Assembly: GCF_000803065.1 (NCBI RefSeq)
Contig: NZ_JSXI01000018.1
Coordinates: forward strand, 248,001 to 312,000
Length of the DNA stretch: 64,000 bases
Source of the DNA: Sphingomonas sp. ERG5
GTDB lineage: Bacteria; Pseudomonadota; Alphaproteobacteria; Sphingomonadales; Sphingomonadaceae
Reading direction: 5' to 3'
Shown: piece after piece, positions 7,790-17,656 of the stretch
Position numbering within the stretch: the first letter of the stretch is position 1
Layout: each line of letters starts with the position of its first letter
Position numbers and translations under genes: made by a program
Notes under the pieces: generated by a model
What the model saw: the letters and a program-made list of their open reading frames with translations, nothing else
Database searches by the model: none
Told to the model about the DNA's origin: nothing

Positions 7790-9880
7790 GTGCTGCGCCA
7801 ATATGAACTTATCGATCGGGTTCTAAGCTACGATCCCGACGCCGACGAGGCGCTGCTCAATCGCGCCTATGTCTTTTCGGTCAATGCGCATGGCACGCAG
7901 AAGCGCGCTTCGGGCGACCCGTATTTCAGCCACCCGATCGAGGTGGCGGGCATCCTGACCGAACTCCATCTCGACGATGAGACGATCGCCACCGCGATCC
8001 TGCACGACACGGTCGAGGACACGGTCGCCACGATCGAAGAAATTACGCGCATCTTCGGCCCCTCGGTCGCGCGGCTGGTCGACGGCGTTACCAAGCTTTC
8101 CAAGATCGAAGCGCAGACCGAGAATGAACGCGCGGCGGAGAATCTGCGCAAATTCCTGCTCGCCATGTCGGACGATATCCGCGTGCTGCTGGTCAAGCTC
8201 GCCGACCGGTTGCACAACATGCGCACGCTCCATCATATCGCCAATCCGGACAAGCGCCGCCGGATCGCGAAGGAGACGATGGACATTTATGCCCCGCTCG
8301 CCGAGCGGATCGGCATGTATGAATTCATGAAGGAGATGCAGACGCTCGCCTTCGCCCAGCTCGAACCCGAAGCCTATGAATCGATCGACCGCCGTCTTGC
8401 GCAATTGAAGGAAGGCGGCGGGGACCGCATCGCCAAGATCGGCTCGGGACTGAAGCTGCTGCTGTCACGCCACGGCGTCGAGGCGGATGTGTCGGGGCGC
8501 GAAAAACATCCCTATTCGATCTGGAAGAAGATGGCCGAGCGGCACATCAGCTTCGAACAGCTCTCCGACATCATGGCGTTTCGCGCGATCGTGCCGAGCG
8601 TCGAGGCCTGTTACGAGGCGCTGGGTGTGATCCATCGCCGCTGGCAAATGGTCCCCGGCCGCTTCAAGGATTATATCTCGACCCCCAAGCGCAACGGTTA
8701 TCGCTCGCTGCATACTTCGGTCATCCATGCCGACAATACTCGGGTCGAAATCCAGATCCGCACCGAGGAAATGCATGAAGAGGCCGAACTCGGCCTCGCC
8801 GCGCACTGGGCGTACAAGCAGGACAAGGTGAAGCCGGAGACGCAGGTCAGCTGGATCCGCGACCTGATCGAAATCCTCGATACTGCGGAATCGCCCGAAG
8901 AGTTGCTCGAACATACCCGCATGGCGATGTACCAGGATCGCATCTTCGCCTTCACGCCGAAGGGCGAATTGCATCAGCTGCCCAAGGGCGCGACGCCGAT
9001 CGACTTCGCTTATGCCGTGCACACCGATCTCGGCGACCAGGCGGTCGGCGCGAAGATCAACGGCCGCGTCGTGCCGCTCAGAACCCAGATCGAGAATGGC
9101 GACCAGGTGCAGATATTGCGCTCCAAGGCACAGGAGCCGCAGCCCAACTGGATGAACTTCGCCTTCACCGGCAAGGCGCGCGCGGCGATTCGCCGGCATT
9201 TGCGTCACAAGGAGCGCGAAGAGACCCAGGCGCTCGGCCACAAGATTTATGACGAGATCGTCCAGCGCTTGCCCGCACAGATCGCGGGAGACGCGCTGAC
9301 GGCGGCGCTCAAACGGCTCAAGCTCCCCGACAATGCCGCGTTGATGGAGGCGATTGCGCGCCGCCGTATCACCGATGCCGACGTGATGGAGGCGCTGATG
9401 CCCGGATCGGCCGGTGCCGAGGCGATGCGCGAATTGCCGCCGCAATCGAGCGCGATCTCGATCCGCGGCCTGACCCCCGGCGTGGCGTTCGACCTGGCCG
9501 AATGCTGCCATCCCGTGCCCGGCGACCGCATCGTCGGCCTGCGCCGTCCCGATAAAGGGATCGAAGTGCATGCGATCGATTGCGAGAATCTGGTATCGGG
9601 CGACGATGCCGACTGGGTCGATCTCGCCTGGGGTGACAAGACCGAGGGCGCGATCGGCCGCATCCTGGTCGAGGTCAAGAACGAACCCGGCGCGCTCGGC
9701 ACGATCGCGACGATCATCGGCGCGCAAAAGGCCAATATCGTCAATCTGCGGCTCGATAACCGCGACACCGGCTTCCACACCAACACGATCGATGTCGAAG
9801 TGCATGACGTTCAGCACCTGATGCGCGTCATCGCCGCACTTCGCGCTGCCGACGCAGTCAGCGCGGTCGAGCGGGTTTAG
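7790..9880 (+). CDS. relA/spoT: bifunctional (p)ppGpp synthetase/hydrolase
   Basis: This is the RSH enzyme that makes and breaks (p)ppGpp in the stringent response. The 696-residue protein has an N-terminal HD hydrolase (ILHDTVEDT near residue 70), a synthetase with RFKDYIS and NGYRSLHTS, a TGS domain (FTPKGELHQLPKGATPIDFAY) and a C-terminal ACT domain. The RFKD motif is the RXKD form of bifunctional or SpoT-type enzymes. GTG 7790 is chosen because MLRQYELIDRVL matches family N-termini; an in-frame TTG at 7751 gives unlikely extra residues. A single RSH is usual in alphaproteobacteria. Confidence 0.95.
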   Translation: MLRQYELIDRVLSYDPDADEALLNRAYVFSVNAHGTQKRASGDPYFSHPIEVAGILTELHLDDETIATAILHDTVEDTVATIEEITRIFGPSVARLVDGVTKLSKIEAQTENERAAENLRKFLLAMSDDIRVLLVKLADRLHNMRTLHHIANPDKRRRIAKETMDIYAPLAERIGMYEFMKEMQTLAFAQLEPEAYESIDRRLAQLKEGGGDRIAKIGSGLKLLLSRHGVEADVSGREKHPYSIWKKMAERHISFEQLSDIMAFRAIVPSVEACYEALGVIHRRWQMVPGRFKDYISTPKRNGYRSLHTSVIHADNTRVEIQIRTEEMHEEAELGLAAHWAYKQDKVKPETQVSWIRDLIEILDTAESPEELLEHTRMAMYQDRIFAFTPKGELHQLPKGATPIDFAYAVHTDLGDQAVGAKINGRVVPLRTQIENGDQVQILRSKAQEPQPNWMNFAFTGKARAAIRRHLRHKEREETQALGHKIYDEIVQRLPAQIAGDALTAALKRLKLPDNAALMEAIARRRITDADVMEALMPGSAGAEAMRELPPQSSAISIRGLTPGVAFDLAECCHPVPGDRIVGLRRPDKGIEVHAIDCENLVSGDDADWVDLAWGDKTEGAIGRILVEVKNEPGALGTIATIIGAQKANIVNLRLDNRDTGFHTNTIDVEVHDVQHLMRVIAALRAADAVSAVERV

Positions 9881-10308
9881 GCCTCAGGGACAAGGTATAT
9901 CTGCGTCCGACCTGGGGCGCACTCAATGCTTCAAAACCTCTGCATGTTCCACGCCGATGGCTAGGCGTTCCGGATCAAGTATCAGATATATAGCGACATT
10001 TTTTAGGCCTCGGCCGAGGCGGCGGCGAGATAAGATACGTAACATACCGGTGTAACATATCTACCGCCGCCCCTTCCGGGAGGCCCGTCGCCGACAACGA
10101 TTCAACCACCACGCTGGATCGGGCAGGGGATCGCTTGCCGGGCTGATACCGGCGCGCTCTTTCTCTTTGTCGAAAACAGCGTTGCCAGAGCGCCACCTGC
10201 ACTATGGCTTCGCGCACGACCTAAGCCGCTATTTATGTGCCCGCTTCAACACTCACGCTCTTCGCTCGAAACGAACGGCGGGGGATGGGTCAGTTCAGCT
10301 GGAACGCC
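9881..10308. other. 428-base intergenic region, no gene seen
   Basis: No convincing reading frame lies here. There is a perfect palindrome GCCTCGGCCGAGGC at 10007-10020 next to a T-run on its left side. A GGCGGC/GCCGCC inverted repeat flanks a direct repeat of TAACATA (10040-10046 and 10053-10059). The A/T-rich segment 9985-10060 stands out from its surroundings. A small RNA or a regulator site is possible but unproven. Confidence 0.5.
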
Positions 10309-10992
10309 TCAGCGTTCTTCCTCGGCCGCGCGTCGGCCCTTGAAGCCCTGCGCCACGACATACCATTCGGACGACCCCTTGCGGCTCGCTGGCGGCTTGG
10401 CATGCTTCACGGTGGTGAAGTTGCGCTTCATCTCGGCGACCAGAGCCGCATCGGCGCCGCCCGCGAACACCTTGCCGATGAACGCGCCGCCCGGCTCCAG
10501 CGTCTCGATCGCGAAGGCGAGGCCGGCCTCGACCAACGCCATGGTGCGCAGTGCATCGGTCTGCGGATGGCCGACGGTGTTGGCCGCCATATCGGACAGC
10601 ACCAGGTCGGGCGCGCCGCCCAGTTCCTCGATCAACCGCGCCGGGGCGGTATCGGCCATGAAGTCCATGTGCAGGATGACGACATTCTCGATCGGGTCGA
10701 CCGGCAACAAATCGATGCCGACGATCGCCGCCTTGGGGTTCTGCCGTCCGACCACCTGGCTCCACCCGCCCGGGGCGATGCCGAGATCGACGACGCGCTT
10801 CTTGCCCTTCACGAAGCCGAAGCGCTCGTCGAGTTCGATTAGCTTGTAGGCTGCGCGGCTGCGATAACCATCGGCCTTGGCGCGCTTGACATAGGGGTCG
10901 TTGAGCTGACGCTCGAGCCAGCGCGTCGATTGCGCCGTGCGCCGCCGCGCCGTCTTGACCCGGACGCGCAGGCCTCCGCCATCTCTGCTCAT
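10309..10992 (-). CDS. rlmE: 23S rRNA (uridine-2'-O)-methyltransferase RlmE
   Basis: RlmE (FtsJ/RrmJ) methylates the 2'-OH of U2552 in the A loop of 23S rRNA, a late step of 50S assembly. The 227-residue protein has a basic N-terminus and a Rossmann methyltransferase fold: SAM motif VVDLGIAPGGWSQ, and the K-D-K-E tetrad in AAYKLIE, LSDMAAN, FIGKVFAGG and GSSEWYVV. The C-terminus is basic. It lies 13 bases after the Ppx/GppA gene on the same strand, so the two are likely co-transcribed. Confidence 0.95.
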   Translation of the reverse strand: MSRDGGGLRVRVKTARRRTAQSTRWLERQLNDPYVKRAKADGYRSRAAYKLIELDERFGFVKGKKRVVDLGIAPGGWSQVVGRQNPKAAIVGIDLLPVDPIENVVILHMDFMADTAPARLIEELGGAPDLVLSDMAANTVGHPQTDALRTMALVEAGLAFAIETLEPGGAFIGKVFAGGADAALVAEMKRNFTTVKHAKPPASRKGSSEWYVVAQGFKGRRAAEEER

Positions 10993-11005
10993 AAGACGCC
11001 CTTGC

Positions 11006-12079
11006 TCACAATTTGTCGCCGCGCATCAACCGGCGTAAAATGCCTTCGCGAATACCGCGATCGGCGATGCCGAGCCGTTCGGCTGGCCATAAATCCATGA
11101 TCGTCTCGAGGATCGCGCAGCCGGCCACGACCAGGTCGGCGCGCTCGGTGCCGATACAAGGCAGGGTTGCGCGCTCGCTCAGGTCCATCCGCGACAGATC
11201 AGCGCTGATCCGGCGCATCGACGTCGCCGGTACGATCAGCCCGTCGACTTGCGACCGGTCGTAATGCGACAGGCCAAGATGGACACTGGCCAATGTCGTC
11301 ACCGTGCCCGATGTGCCGAGCAACCGCGGCCGGTCGATGCCGCGCGGCAAGCGGCTGGCGAACCCGGCAAAGCTCTCCGCGACAAGGCTGCGCATCCGAT
11401 CATAGACAGCGAGCCGCCCGTTTGCGCCGTCGCCATGCCCGGCATGTTCGGTCAACGATACTACGCCCCAGGGCGCGCTGTGCCAGTCGAGCACAGTGGG
11501 GACGGTCGGCCGCGTATCGACCAGCACCAACTCGGTCGATCCGCCGCCGATATCGAAGATCAGCGCGGGATCGTCGCCCGGCTCGATCAGCACATGACAA
11601 CCCAGCACTGCGAGGCGCGCTTCCTCCTCGGCCGAGATGATGTCGAGATGGATGCCCGTTTCGGCATAGGCGCGGGCGATGAACGCCGGTCCGTTCTCGG
11701 CGCGACGACACGCTTCGGTCGCGACGGATCGCGCCAGCGTGACGTTGCGGCGCTTCAGCTTGTCGGCGCAGACTTTCAGCGCCGACAAGGTGCGATCGAT
11801 CGCCGCATCGCTCAGCCGCCCGGTCGCGGAAAGTCCCTCGCCGAGCCGCACGATGCGCGAAAAGGCGTCGACCACGGCAAAGCCTTCGCCCTGGGGTCGA
11901 GCGATCAGCAGGCGGCAATTGTTGGTGCCGAGATCGAGCGCGGCATAATGCCGTGCCTCCGGCCAGCGCGCACGCGGTGCGGCCTGGCCCTTGCCAGGGG
12001 CCGGCGCCGGACGGGCAGGATTCCCCTGCCGGTACGGCATTCTGGGTGACTGATCCCCCATGCCGTTCACACTCACCAT
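11006..12079 (-). CDS. exopolyphosphatase / pppGpp phosphatase (Ppx/GppA)
   Basis: Ppx/GppA enzymes hydrolyse polyphosphate or convert pppGpp to ppGpp. The ASKHA fold is shown by phosphate-1 motif ALDLGTNNCRLLIA and phosphate-2 motif FDIGGGSTELVLV, with the catalytic Glu in SAEEEARLA. The protein is about 357 residues and lacks the C-terminal HD extension of long forms. A proline/alanine-rich basic segment of about 45 residues precedes the fold, so the start is uncertain: ATGs at 12079 and 12061 are both possible. It is upstream of rlmE. Confidence 0.85.
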   Translation of the reverse strand: MVSVNGMGDQSPRMPYRQGNPARPAPAPGKGQAAPRARWPEARHYAALDLGTNNCRLLIARPQGEGFAVVDAFSRIVRLGEGLSATGRLSDAAIDRTLSALKVCADKLKRRNVTLARSVATEACRRAENGPAFIARAYAETGIHLDIISAEEEARLAVLGCHVLIEPGDDPALIFDIGGGSTELVLVDTRPTVPTVLDWHSAPWGVVSLTEHAGHGDGANGRLAVYDRMRSLVAESFAGFASRLPRGIDRPRLLGTSGTVTTLASVHLGLSHYDRSQVDGLIVPATSMRRISADLSRMDLSERATLPCIGTERADLVVAGCAILETIMDLWPAERLGIADRGIREGILRRLMRGDKL

Positions 12080-12232
12080 TCTGTTCTGCCCGTCGCGGGC
12101 GCGAGATGCGCCCGTTCGGTGGTTGACGGCGATGCTAGCGCAGCATGACGGTAGCGGCAAGCGACGTACCGGGACCGGTGGCCAGTGTCGGTTGACACTG
12201 CCCGACCCGCCGCCTATCTCGCGGCCCGCTGT

Positions 12233-12306
12233 TGCCCCGTCGTCTAAAGGTAAGACTACGGACTCTGACTCCGTTAATTGAGGTTCGAATCCTCACGGGG
12301 CATCCA
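12233..12306 (+). tRNA. tRNA-Gln (anticodon CTG)
   Basis: The acceptor stem TGCCCCG (12233-12239) pairs with CGGGGCA (12296-12302), and T plus an encoded CCA follow. The anticodon stem ACGGA/TCCGT encloses loop CTCTGAC, giving anticodon CTG that reads CAG. The T arm contains GGTTCGAATCC. All arms pair well. Confidence 0.95.
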
Positions 12307-12477
12307 GCTTCTTCCGGTATTTCGCGATTTGGCGACAATCCTTCACGTCGGTGACGGTCGACGTAGAGATTGCGTACGGACGGCGCTGTCGTGCATCGAT
12401 TCAGCAAAGCCATGTGCCGGCCGGTCTTTCTGCCAAGTCAGTCGTTTGTCGCGCGAATCACCGAGGGGTGCCCCCGC

Positions 12478-13284
12478 CTAGGCGAAAACCTCCTCAAGTT
12501 GCCGCCCCCGTGGGCCGTCCTTCCAATCGCGCAACTCGACATAGAGCGAGGTCTGTGCGGTGCTCCAGAAGGTGTTGATCAACGTCGCGATCACGGCGTT
12601 GCCGATCAGCCAGGTGATCGGCAAGCCGGTCTGGGTCATTTGCGCCATTGCCTGCAATCCGCCGTTGGTGATGCCTATTGCGAAGCCGAGCAGCGCCGAG
12701 GTAAGCCAATAGAATAGCAGGATGATCAGCTCGAGCCCGAAGATCTTCCACCGTGCACCCTTGGTCAGGCTGCGGCTGCGGCCGAGCGCCCCGAACACGC
12801 CGCTGCGTTCCTCGACCAGGACGGGAGCCGCGACTGACCAGATGAGATACAGAATAACGCCGGGTACGATCAGCAGCAGCAGGCCGAAACCGATGCTGAA
12901 ACCGACGATCAGCGACAGGCCGATCAGCGGAAGTACCACGCGCAGCCCGGCAACCACGCTTTCGCCGAACGACGCGCGCCGGCCTTCGCTGTGCGCCATT
13001 GTTGCGCGCACCAGCGCGCCTTGCACGATCATCGACAGGACCAGCCCGATGATCGCCGAACCCATGGTGAGGATTGCGCTGTCGCGGACGCCATTCGGTT
13101 GCCCCACCAGTGAAATCTGCAGACGCTGGTTGAAATAGGCGATGATCACGCTGGGCAGCGCACCGAACAGAAAGGCGATGCTGAGCATCACCAGCGGGTT
13201 GGCGCCGATCGCGGCAAAGCTGCGATTCATGATCCGCCCGACCGAAACCGCTTCGTTCGACATTGGTGCGATGTTCGTCGCCAT
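12478..13284 (-). CDS. polytopic membrane protein, YciC/GPDPase-membrane-domain-like
   Basis: This 268-residue inner-membrane protein has about six hydrophobic helices and a conserved middle segment (PVLVEERSGVFGALGRSRSLTKGARWKIFGLELIIL) typical of the membrane domain linked to glycerophosphodiester phosphodiesterases and DUF975/YciC proteins. The ERxGxFxALxRSxxLTKG stretch is the recognisable hallmark. No enzymatic domain is attached and no function is known. It is divergent from the DUF4129 operon, with 175 noncoding bases between. Confidence 0.65.
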   Translation of the reverse strand: MATNIAPMSNEAVSVGRIMNRSFAAIGANPLVMLSIAFLFGALPSVIIAYFNQRLQISLVGQPNGVRDSAILTMGSAIIGLVLSMIVQGALVRATMAHSEGRRASFGESVVAGLRVVLPLIGLSLIVGFSIGFGLLLLIVPGVILYLIWSVAAPVLVEERSGVFGALGRSRSLTKGARWKIFGLELIILLFYWLTSALLGFAIGITNGGLQAMAQMTQTGLPITWLIGNAVIATLINTFWSTAQTSLYVELRDWKDGPRGRQLEEVFA

Positions 13285-13459
13285 CTGGATTCACCCCCCA
13301 ATTGCGCACTTTGGCCATGCCCCGGCCCTTGTGGGATAGCCTGACTCACCCGGCGCGCCCTGTCCACAGCGAACCGCTTGCTGGCGAACTTCTTCATTGC
13401 ATGCGCGATCCCTTTGGATAAGTTCATGAAAGCGATTCATCGCGACCCGGGGAATATTC

Positions 13460-14167
13460 GTGACATCGGCATCATCGCAAGAAGCGGCGGCAGCCGCCGC
13501 CAGCCGCTTCTCTGCGGCGCATGATGCGTTGCGTGCTGATCCGTCAGTGCAGTTCGATCTGCGCGCCGCGCCACCGCCGCCAAAGCCTCCGGCATGGCTG
13601 ATTCATCTCGGTGAATGGCTCGAATCGGTGCTGCGTCCGGTCGGACGGGGCCTCGCCTGGCTTTTCGGTCTGCTGCCGGATGCCCCTTATGCGCGCATCC
13701 TGATATGGGGTGTCCTTGCCGTCGCGGCGGCACTGCTGCTCTGGGTGATCGTCGATCGTGTCCGTTACGGCCAGTGGCGCTTGCCGCGCTGGCGCCGTCG
13801 CACGGTGACCGATGCGCTGCCCGAGGACGACCCGCAATGGACGCCGGAGGCCGCACCGGCCCGCGCCTGGCTGCGTGAGGCCGATGCACTCGCAGCTGAG
13901 GGACGCTATGCCGAGGCGGTGCACCATCTGCTCATCCGCAGTATCGAGGATATCGGCCGCCGCCGGCCGCGCTTGCTCCGCCCGGCGCTGACGAGCCGCG
14001 ATATCGCCGCCGCCGATGGCATTCCGTCAACCGCGCGCGATATCTTCACCGGAATTGCGCGCATTGTCGAACGCAGCCTGTTCGGCGGCCGGGCGGTCGG
14101 CGCGACCGACTGGTCGGAGGCGCGCACCGCCTATGCCGACTTCGCTTTGCCCAAGGTGTGGAAATGA
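13460..14167 (+). CDS. DUF4129-domain membrane protein
   Basis: This is the first gene of a six-gene membrane operon. The 235-residue protein has a proline-rich N-terminus, one transmembrane helix at about residues 90-110 (YARILIWGVLAVAAALLLWVI) and a C-terminal DUF4129 domain (RAWLREADALAAEGRYAEAVHHLLIRSIEDI). The domain is found beside MoxR/DUF58 clusters and in some transglutaminase-like proteins; its role is unknown. The start is a GTG. Its stop overlaps the next ATG (ATGA). Confidence 0.75.
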   Translation: MTSASSQEAAAAAASRFSAAHDALRADPSVQFDLRAAPPPPKPPAWLIHLGEWLESVLRPVGRGLAWLFGLLPDAPYARILIWGVLAVAAALLLWVIVDRVRYGQWRLPRWRRRTVTDALPEDDPQWTPEAAPARAWLREADALAAEGRYAEAVHHLLIRSIEDIGRRRPRLLRPALTSRDIAAADGIPSTARDIFTGIARIVERSLFGGRAVGATDWSEARTAYADFALPKVWK

Positions 14168-15390
14168 GCGACGCGTCCACTGGCCGGATTGGCGGCGGCG
14201 AATCCGCGTTCCGGCCCTTGACGGTGGCGCTGATGCTGATCGTCGGTATATTGGCATTTGTCGCGACATTGGTGCTCGGTGCCTATGCGCCGGATCTCCG
14301 GTCGGGCGGCACTGGCGGAACGCATGCGCTGTCGCGCGCTGTGGTCGGCTTTAGCGGCCTGTATCGTCTGGCCGAGGCAACCGGTCGTCATCCGCGTATC
14401 ATCCGCGACGATTCCGATTTCGAAACCGAGGATCTCGTCATCCTTTCGCCGCCTGACGGCAAGACCAATGTCAGCGTGCCGATCCAGGGACGGACCGACA
14501 AGCAGACACTGATGATCTTGCCGAAATGGGACATCCAGGCCGATCCCGATGTCACTGGCTGGGTGCGTTATGTCGGCCTGTTCCCGCGCGGCGTTCCCGA
14601 GGGGGTCCTGGCCCCGGGCAATGAACTGACCGTTTCCCGCCATCCCAGCGGCGGGGCGCCGCTGATCGTGTCGGATACGATGATCGATGCGCAGACCGAT
14701 GCCCCGGCTCGCTTCACCGCGCCGCGGCCGCTGCAGACCATTGCCGGCGCGAACCTGCGCCCCGTGATCACCGATGGCGCGGGGCGGATCGTGCTCGGCC
14801 AGATCGGCACCAGCCTGTACGTGCTTGCCGATCCCGACTTGCTGTCGAACCGCGGCATGAAGGATGCGAACCAGGCGCAGGCCGCGCTCGCTCTGCTCGA
14901 TTATGTCAGCGATACCGACGCCGATGGCATTGCGTTCGACGTCACACTCAATGGTCTTGGGCATAGCCCGAGCCCGCTCAAGCTTATCTTCGCGCCGCCC
15001 TTTCTCGCCATGACGCTGGCGATCGCCGCTGTCTTGCTGCTGGCCGGCCTCTACGCGTTTGGCCGGTTCGGCCCGCCGCAACGTCGCCCGCGCGCGATCG
15101 CTTTCGGCAAGGCGGCGCTGGTGGACAATACCGCGGCCCTGGTGCGCAAGGCCAGGCGCGAAGCGATGCTTGGCGGGCGCTATGTGCAGGTCATCCGCGA
15201 ACGCGCCATCGCTGCCTTTGGCGTGCCTGCGCGGTTGCGCGATGCGGCGCTCGACGCCTATCTCGATAAGCTCGGCGGACGCGGGACGTTCAGCGACCTC
15301 GCGCGCGCTGCCGAAACCGCCGACGACAGGCGCGCGCTGCTTGCCGCCGCGCAGGCACTCCATGACTGGCAAGGGGAGAAGAACGGGTGA
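14164..15390 (+). CDS. DUF4350-domain membrane protein
   Basis: This 408-residue protein has one helix near the N-terminus (residues 20-45), a large extracytoplasmic part and a second helix near residues 275-300 ([18 protein letters not shown]), then a cytoplasmic tail. The DUF4350 region is recognised by [21 protein letters not shown] and [17 protein letters not shown]. Members occur almost only between DUF4129 and MoxR genes. The start ATG at 14164 overlaps the previous stop, and its own stop overlaps the moxR start. Confidence 0.7.
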   Translation: MSDASTGRIGGGESAFRPLTVALMLIVGILAFVATLVLGAYAPDLRSGGTGGTHALSRAVVGFSGLYRLAEATGRHPRIIRDDSDFETEDLVILSPPDGKTNVSVPIQGRTDKQTLMILPKWDIQADPDVTGWVRYVGLFPRGVPEGVLAPGNELTVSRHPSGGAPLIVSDTMIDAQTDAPARFTAPRPLQTIAGANLRPVITDGAGRIVLGQIGTSLYVLADPDLLSNRGMKDANQAQAALALLDYVSDTDADGIAFDVTLNGLGHSPSPLKLIFAPPFLAMTLAIAAVLLLAGLYAFGRFGPPQRRPRAIAFGKAALVDNTAALVRKARREAMLGGRYVQVIRERAIAAFGVPARLRDAALDAYLDKLGGRGTFSDLARAAETADDRRALLAAAQALHDWQGEKNG

Positions 15391-16343
15391 CGATGGAAGA
15401 CGTGCAGGCATTGGCCGCACAGATCCGCGCGGAAGTCGGCAAGGCCGTCGTCGGGCAGGAAGCGACGGTCGAACTGATGCTCGTCGCGCTGTTCGCCGGC
15501 GGGCATATCCTGCTCGAAGGGCCGCCGGGCACGGCCAAGACCCTGCTTGCGCACAGCTTCGCGCGCGCGGTCGGGCTGGATTTCGGGCGGATCCAGTTCA
15601 CTCCCGATTTGATGCCGGGCGACATCATCGGCGCGAACCTGTTCAATTTCCAGACCTCGACCTTCACCCTGACGCGAGGTCCGATCTTCACCGATCTGCT
15701 GCTCGCCGATGAGATAAACCGCACCCCGCCCAAGACCCAGGCGGCACTGCTGGAGGCGATGCAGGAACGCACCGTGACGATCGACGGCGAAAGCCTGGCG
15801 CTCTGCGATCACTTCATGGTCGTCGCGACGCAGAACCCGATCGAGCAACAGGGGGTCTATCCGCTGCCCGAAGCGCAGCTCGACCGCTTCCTGTTCAAAC
15901 AGACGGTCGATTATCCCAGCGCGGCGGAGGAGCGCCGCATCATCGCCACGCATGGCGCGCGGCCTTCGGCGATGTCGCCGGAGAATTGGGGTGTTGAAGC
16001 AAAGGGCAGCGCCGCGACGATTCAGGCGGCGATCACGGCAGTCGCCGGCGTGAAGCTGGTCGATGAGGTGATCGACTATATCGCCGCATTGATTCGCGGC
16101 ACGCGCGACGTGGCCGATCTGGAAAGCGGCGCTTCGCCGCGTGCCGGGGCGATGCTGGCCGGCGCGGCGCGCGCGCGCGCCGCGCTCGACGGGCGCGACT
16201 TCGTCATTCCCGACGACGTCAAGACCCTCGCGCCGCCGCTGCTGCGTCACCGGCTGATCCTGTCGCCCGCCGCCGAGATCGACGGACGCGCGATCGAGGA
16301 TGTGGTGCACGGCATCATCGAGGCGATCGAGGCGCCGCGTTGA
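15387..16343 (+). CDS. MoxR-family AAA+ ATPase
   Basis: MoxR ATPases are thought to act as chaperones that help mature or assemble partner proteins, often ones with VWA domains. The 318-residue protein has Walker A GPPGTAKT, Walker B LLLADEIN, sensor 1 VVATQNP and an arginine-finger region [13 protein letters not shown] at 15387 overlaps the previous stop; an ATG two codons later is also possible. The DUF58 protein immediately downstream is the usual partner. Confidence 0.92.
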   Translation: MTMEDVQALAAQIRAEVGKAVVGQEATVELMLVALFAGGHILLEGPPGTAKTLLAHSFARAVGLDFGRIQFTPDLMPGDIIGANLFNFQTSTFTLTRGPIFTDLLLADEINRTPPKTQAALLEAMQERTVTIDGESLALCDHFMVVATQNPIEQQGVYPLPEAQLDRFLFKQTVDYPSAAEERRIIATHGARPSAMSPENWGVEAKGSAATIQAAITAVAGVKLVDEVIDYIAALIRGTRDVADLESGASPRAGAMLAGAARARAALDGRDFVIPDDVKTLAPPLLRHRLILSPAAEIDGRAIEDVVHGIIEAIEAPR

Positions 16344-17656
16344 TCTATCCGACGCGCATGGCGATCCTGCTCGCAGCGGCCGGTGCGCCGTTCGCGTTGC
16401 TTGTCGCCGTGTTCCTGCCAGGCAGCTGGTATGCCGGCCTGGCCTGGCCCGGCGCGGTGCTGTTGCTCACCGCACTCGATGCGCTGCTGGGGCTGCGACC
16501 GGGGCAGGGCAATGCGACGCTCGAATTGCCGAAATCGGCCAGCGTCGGGGCGACGATCGACGCGACGATCCGCGTGATGTTCACTGGATCGTCCGCTCCC
16601 GGACGCGTCGAAGTGGCGGTCGGCAACGATCCGTTGCTCGTACCGGCGGTAGACGACCGGCTTCTCCTGGCGATCGTCGGGAAGGCCGGCCTGGCGCCCC
16701 TCCCGCTCACGGCGATCCGGCGCGGCACCGCGCGGCTCGACACGCTGTGGCTGCGCTGGAAAGGTGGCTTCAGATTGGTGTGGAAGCAGCGCCGCATCGC
16801 GCAGACCGCAGCGATGCGCATCCTGCCCGATGTGCGCCCGGTGCGCGAGCGCGGCGCGCAGATCTTCCAGCGCCACGCACTGCAGGGCCTGATCGCGCAA
16901 ATCGACCGTGGCGACGGTGCCGAGTTCGAATCGCTGGTCGAATTCCATTCCGGCATGGATCGGCGCGCGATCGACTGGAAGCAATCGGCACGCCACCAGA
17001 AGCTCCACGCCAAGGAATTCCGCACCGAACGCAACAACCAGATCGTCTTCGCGGTCGATGCTGGGCGGCAAATGTCGGAACCGGTCGCCGGGCTGCCGCG
17101 CGTCGACCGCGCCGTGGCGGCGATGCTCCTGACCGCCTGGGTGGCGCTGAAGCTCGGCGACCGGGTCGCGCTCCATGCCTTCGATTCGCGCCCGCGCATC
17201 GCCAGCGGGCTGATCTCCGGCGCGGGCGGTTTCAGCGAGCTGCAGCGCCTCGCCGCGGGGATCGACTATTCCGAGGATGAGACCAATTACACCTTCGCGT
17301 TGACCACGCTTGCGCAGCGCCTGACGCGGCGCTCGATGATTGTGCTGTTCACTGAATTCACTGACCTGACCTCGGCGGAGTTCATGGTCCGTGCCGCTGC
17401 GCGCCTGGTCGAAAAGCATTTGCTGATGGTCGTGGTGCTGCGCGATGAGGAACTCGAAGCGCTCACCGGCGCACGCCCGCGGACTCCGGCCGATGTGACC
17501 CGTGCGGTCACTGCCGCGGCGTTGCTGCGTGACCGGCTGCTCGTGCTGACCCGGCTGCGTCATCTCGGCGTGCATATCGTCGAAAGCGAATATGATCGCG
17601 TGGGAGACCGGCTGGTGAGCGGCTATATCGACCTGAAGCGGCGCAACCTGCTGTGA
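16340..17656 (+). CDS. DUF58-domain protein (VWA-like)
   Basis: This 438-residue protein has two N-terminal hydrophobic helices (about 8-50), a beta-rich middle and a C-terminal DUF58/VWA-like domain containing [22 protein letters not shown], the family hallmark, followed by [11 protein letters not shown] in the MIDAS-like position. DUF58 proteins pair with MoxR ATPases. The TTG at 16340 overlaps the moxR stop; an ATG at 16358 is an alternative. The stop overlaps the following GTG. Confidence 0.85.
   Translation: MIYPTRMAILLAAAGAPFALLVAVFLPGSWYAGLAWPGAVLLLTALDALLGLRPGQGNATLELPKSASVGATIDATIRVMFTGSSAPGRVEVAVGNDPLLVPAVDDRLLLAIVGKAGLAPLPLTAIRRGTARLDTLWLRWKGGFRLVWKQRRIAQTAAMRILPDVRPVRERGAQIFQRHALQGLIAQIDRGDGAEFESLVEFHSGMDRRAIDWKQSARHQKLHAKEFRTERNNQIVFAVDAGRQMSEPVAGLPRVDRAVAAMLLTAWVALKLGDRVALHAFDSRPRIASGLISGAGGFSELQRLAAGIDYSEDETNYTFALTTLAQRLTRRSMIVLFTEFTDLTSAEFMVRAAARLVEKHLLMVVVLRDEELEALTGARPRTPADVTRAVTAAALLRDRLLVLTRLRHLGVHIVESEYDRVGDRLVSGYIDLKRRNLL

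Noticed and set aside
10007..10020. GCCTCGGCCGAGGC palindrome as a terminator
   Set aside because: The T-run lies on the wrong side for either flanking gene, so it cannot act as an intrinsic terminator for them.
9975..10217. 80-codon minus-strand frame in the gap before rlmE
   Set aside because: Arginine-rich product without a family pattern, no ribosome site and codon use unlike neighbours; treated as noncoding.
12307..12477. Further tRNA or small gene after tRNA-Gln
   Set aside because: No cloverleaf and no plausible coding frame; the open frames there are arginine-rich shadows.
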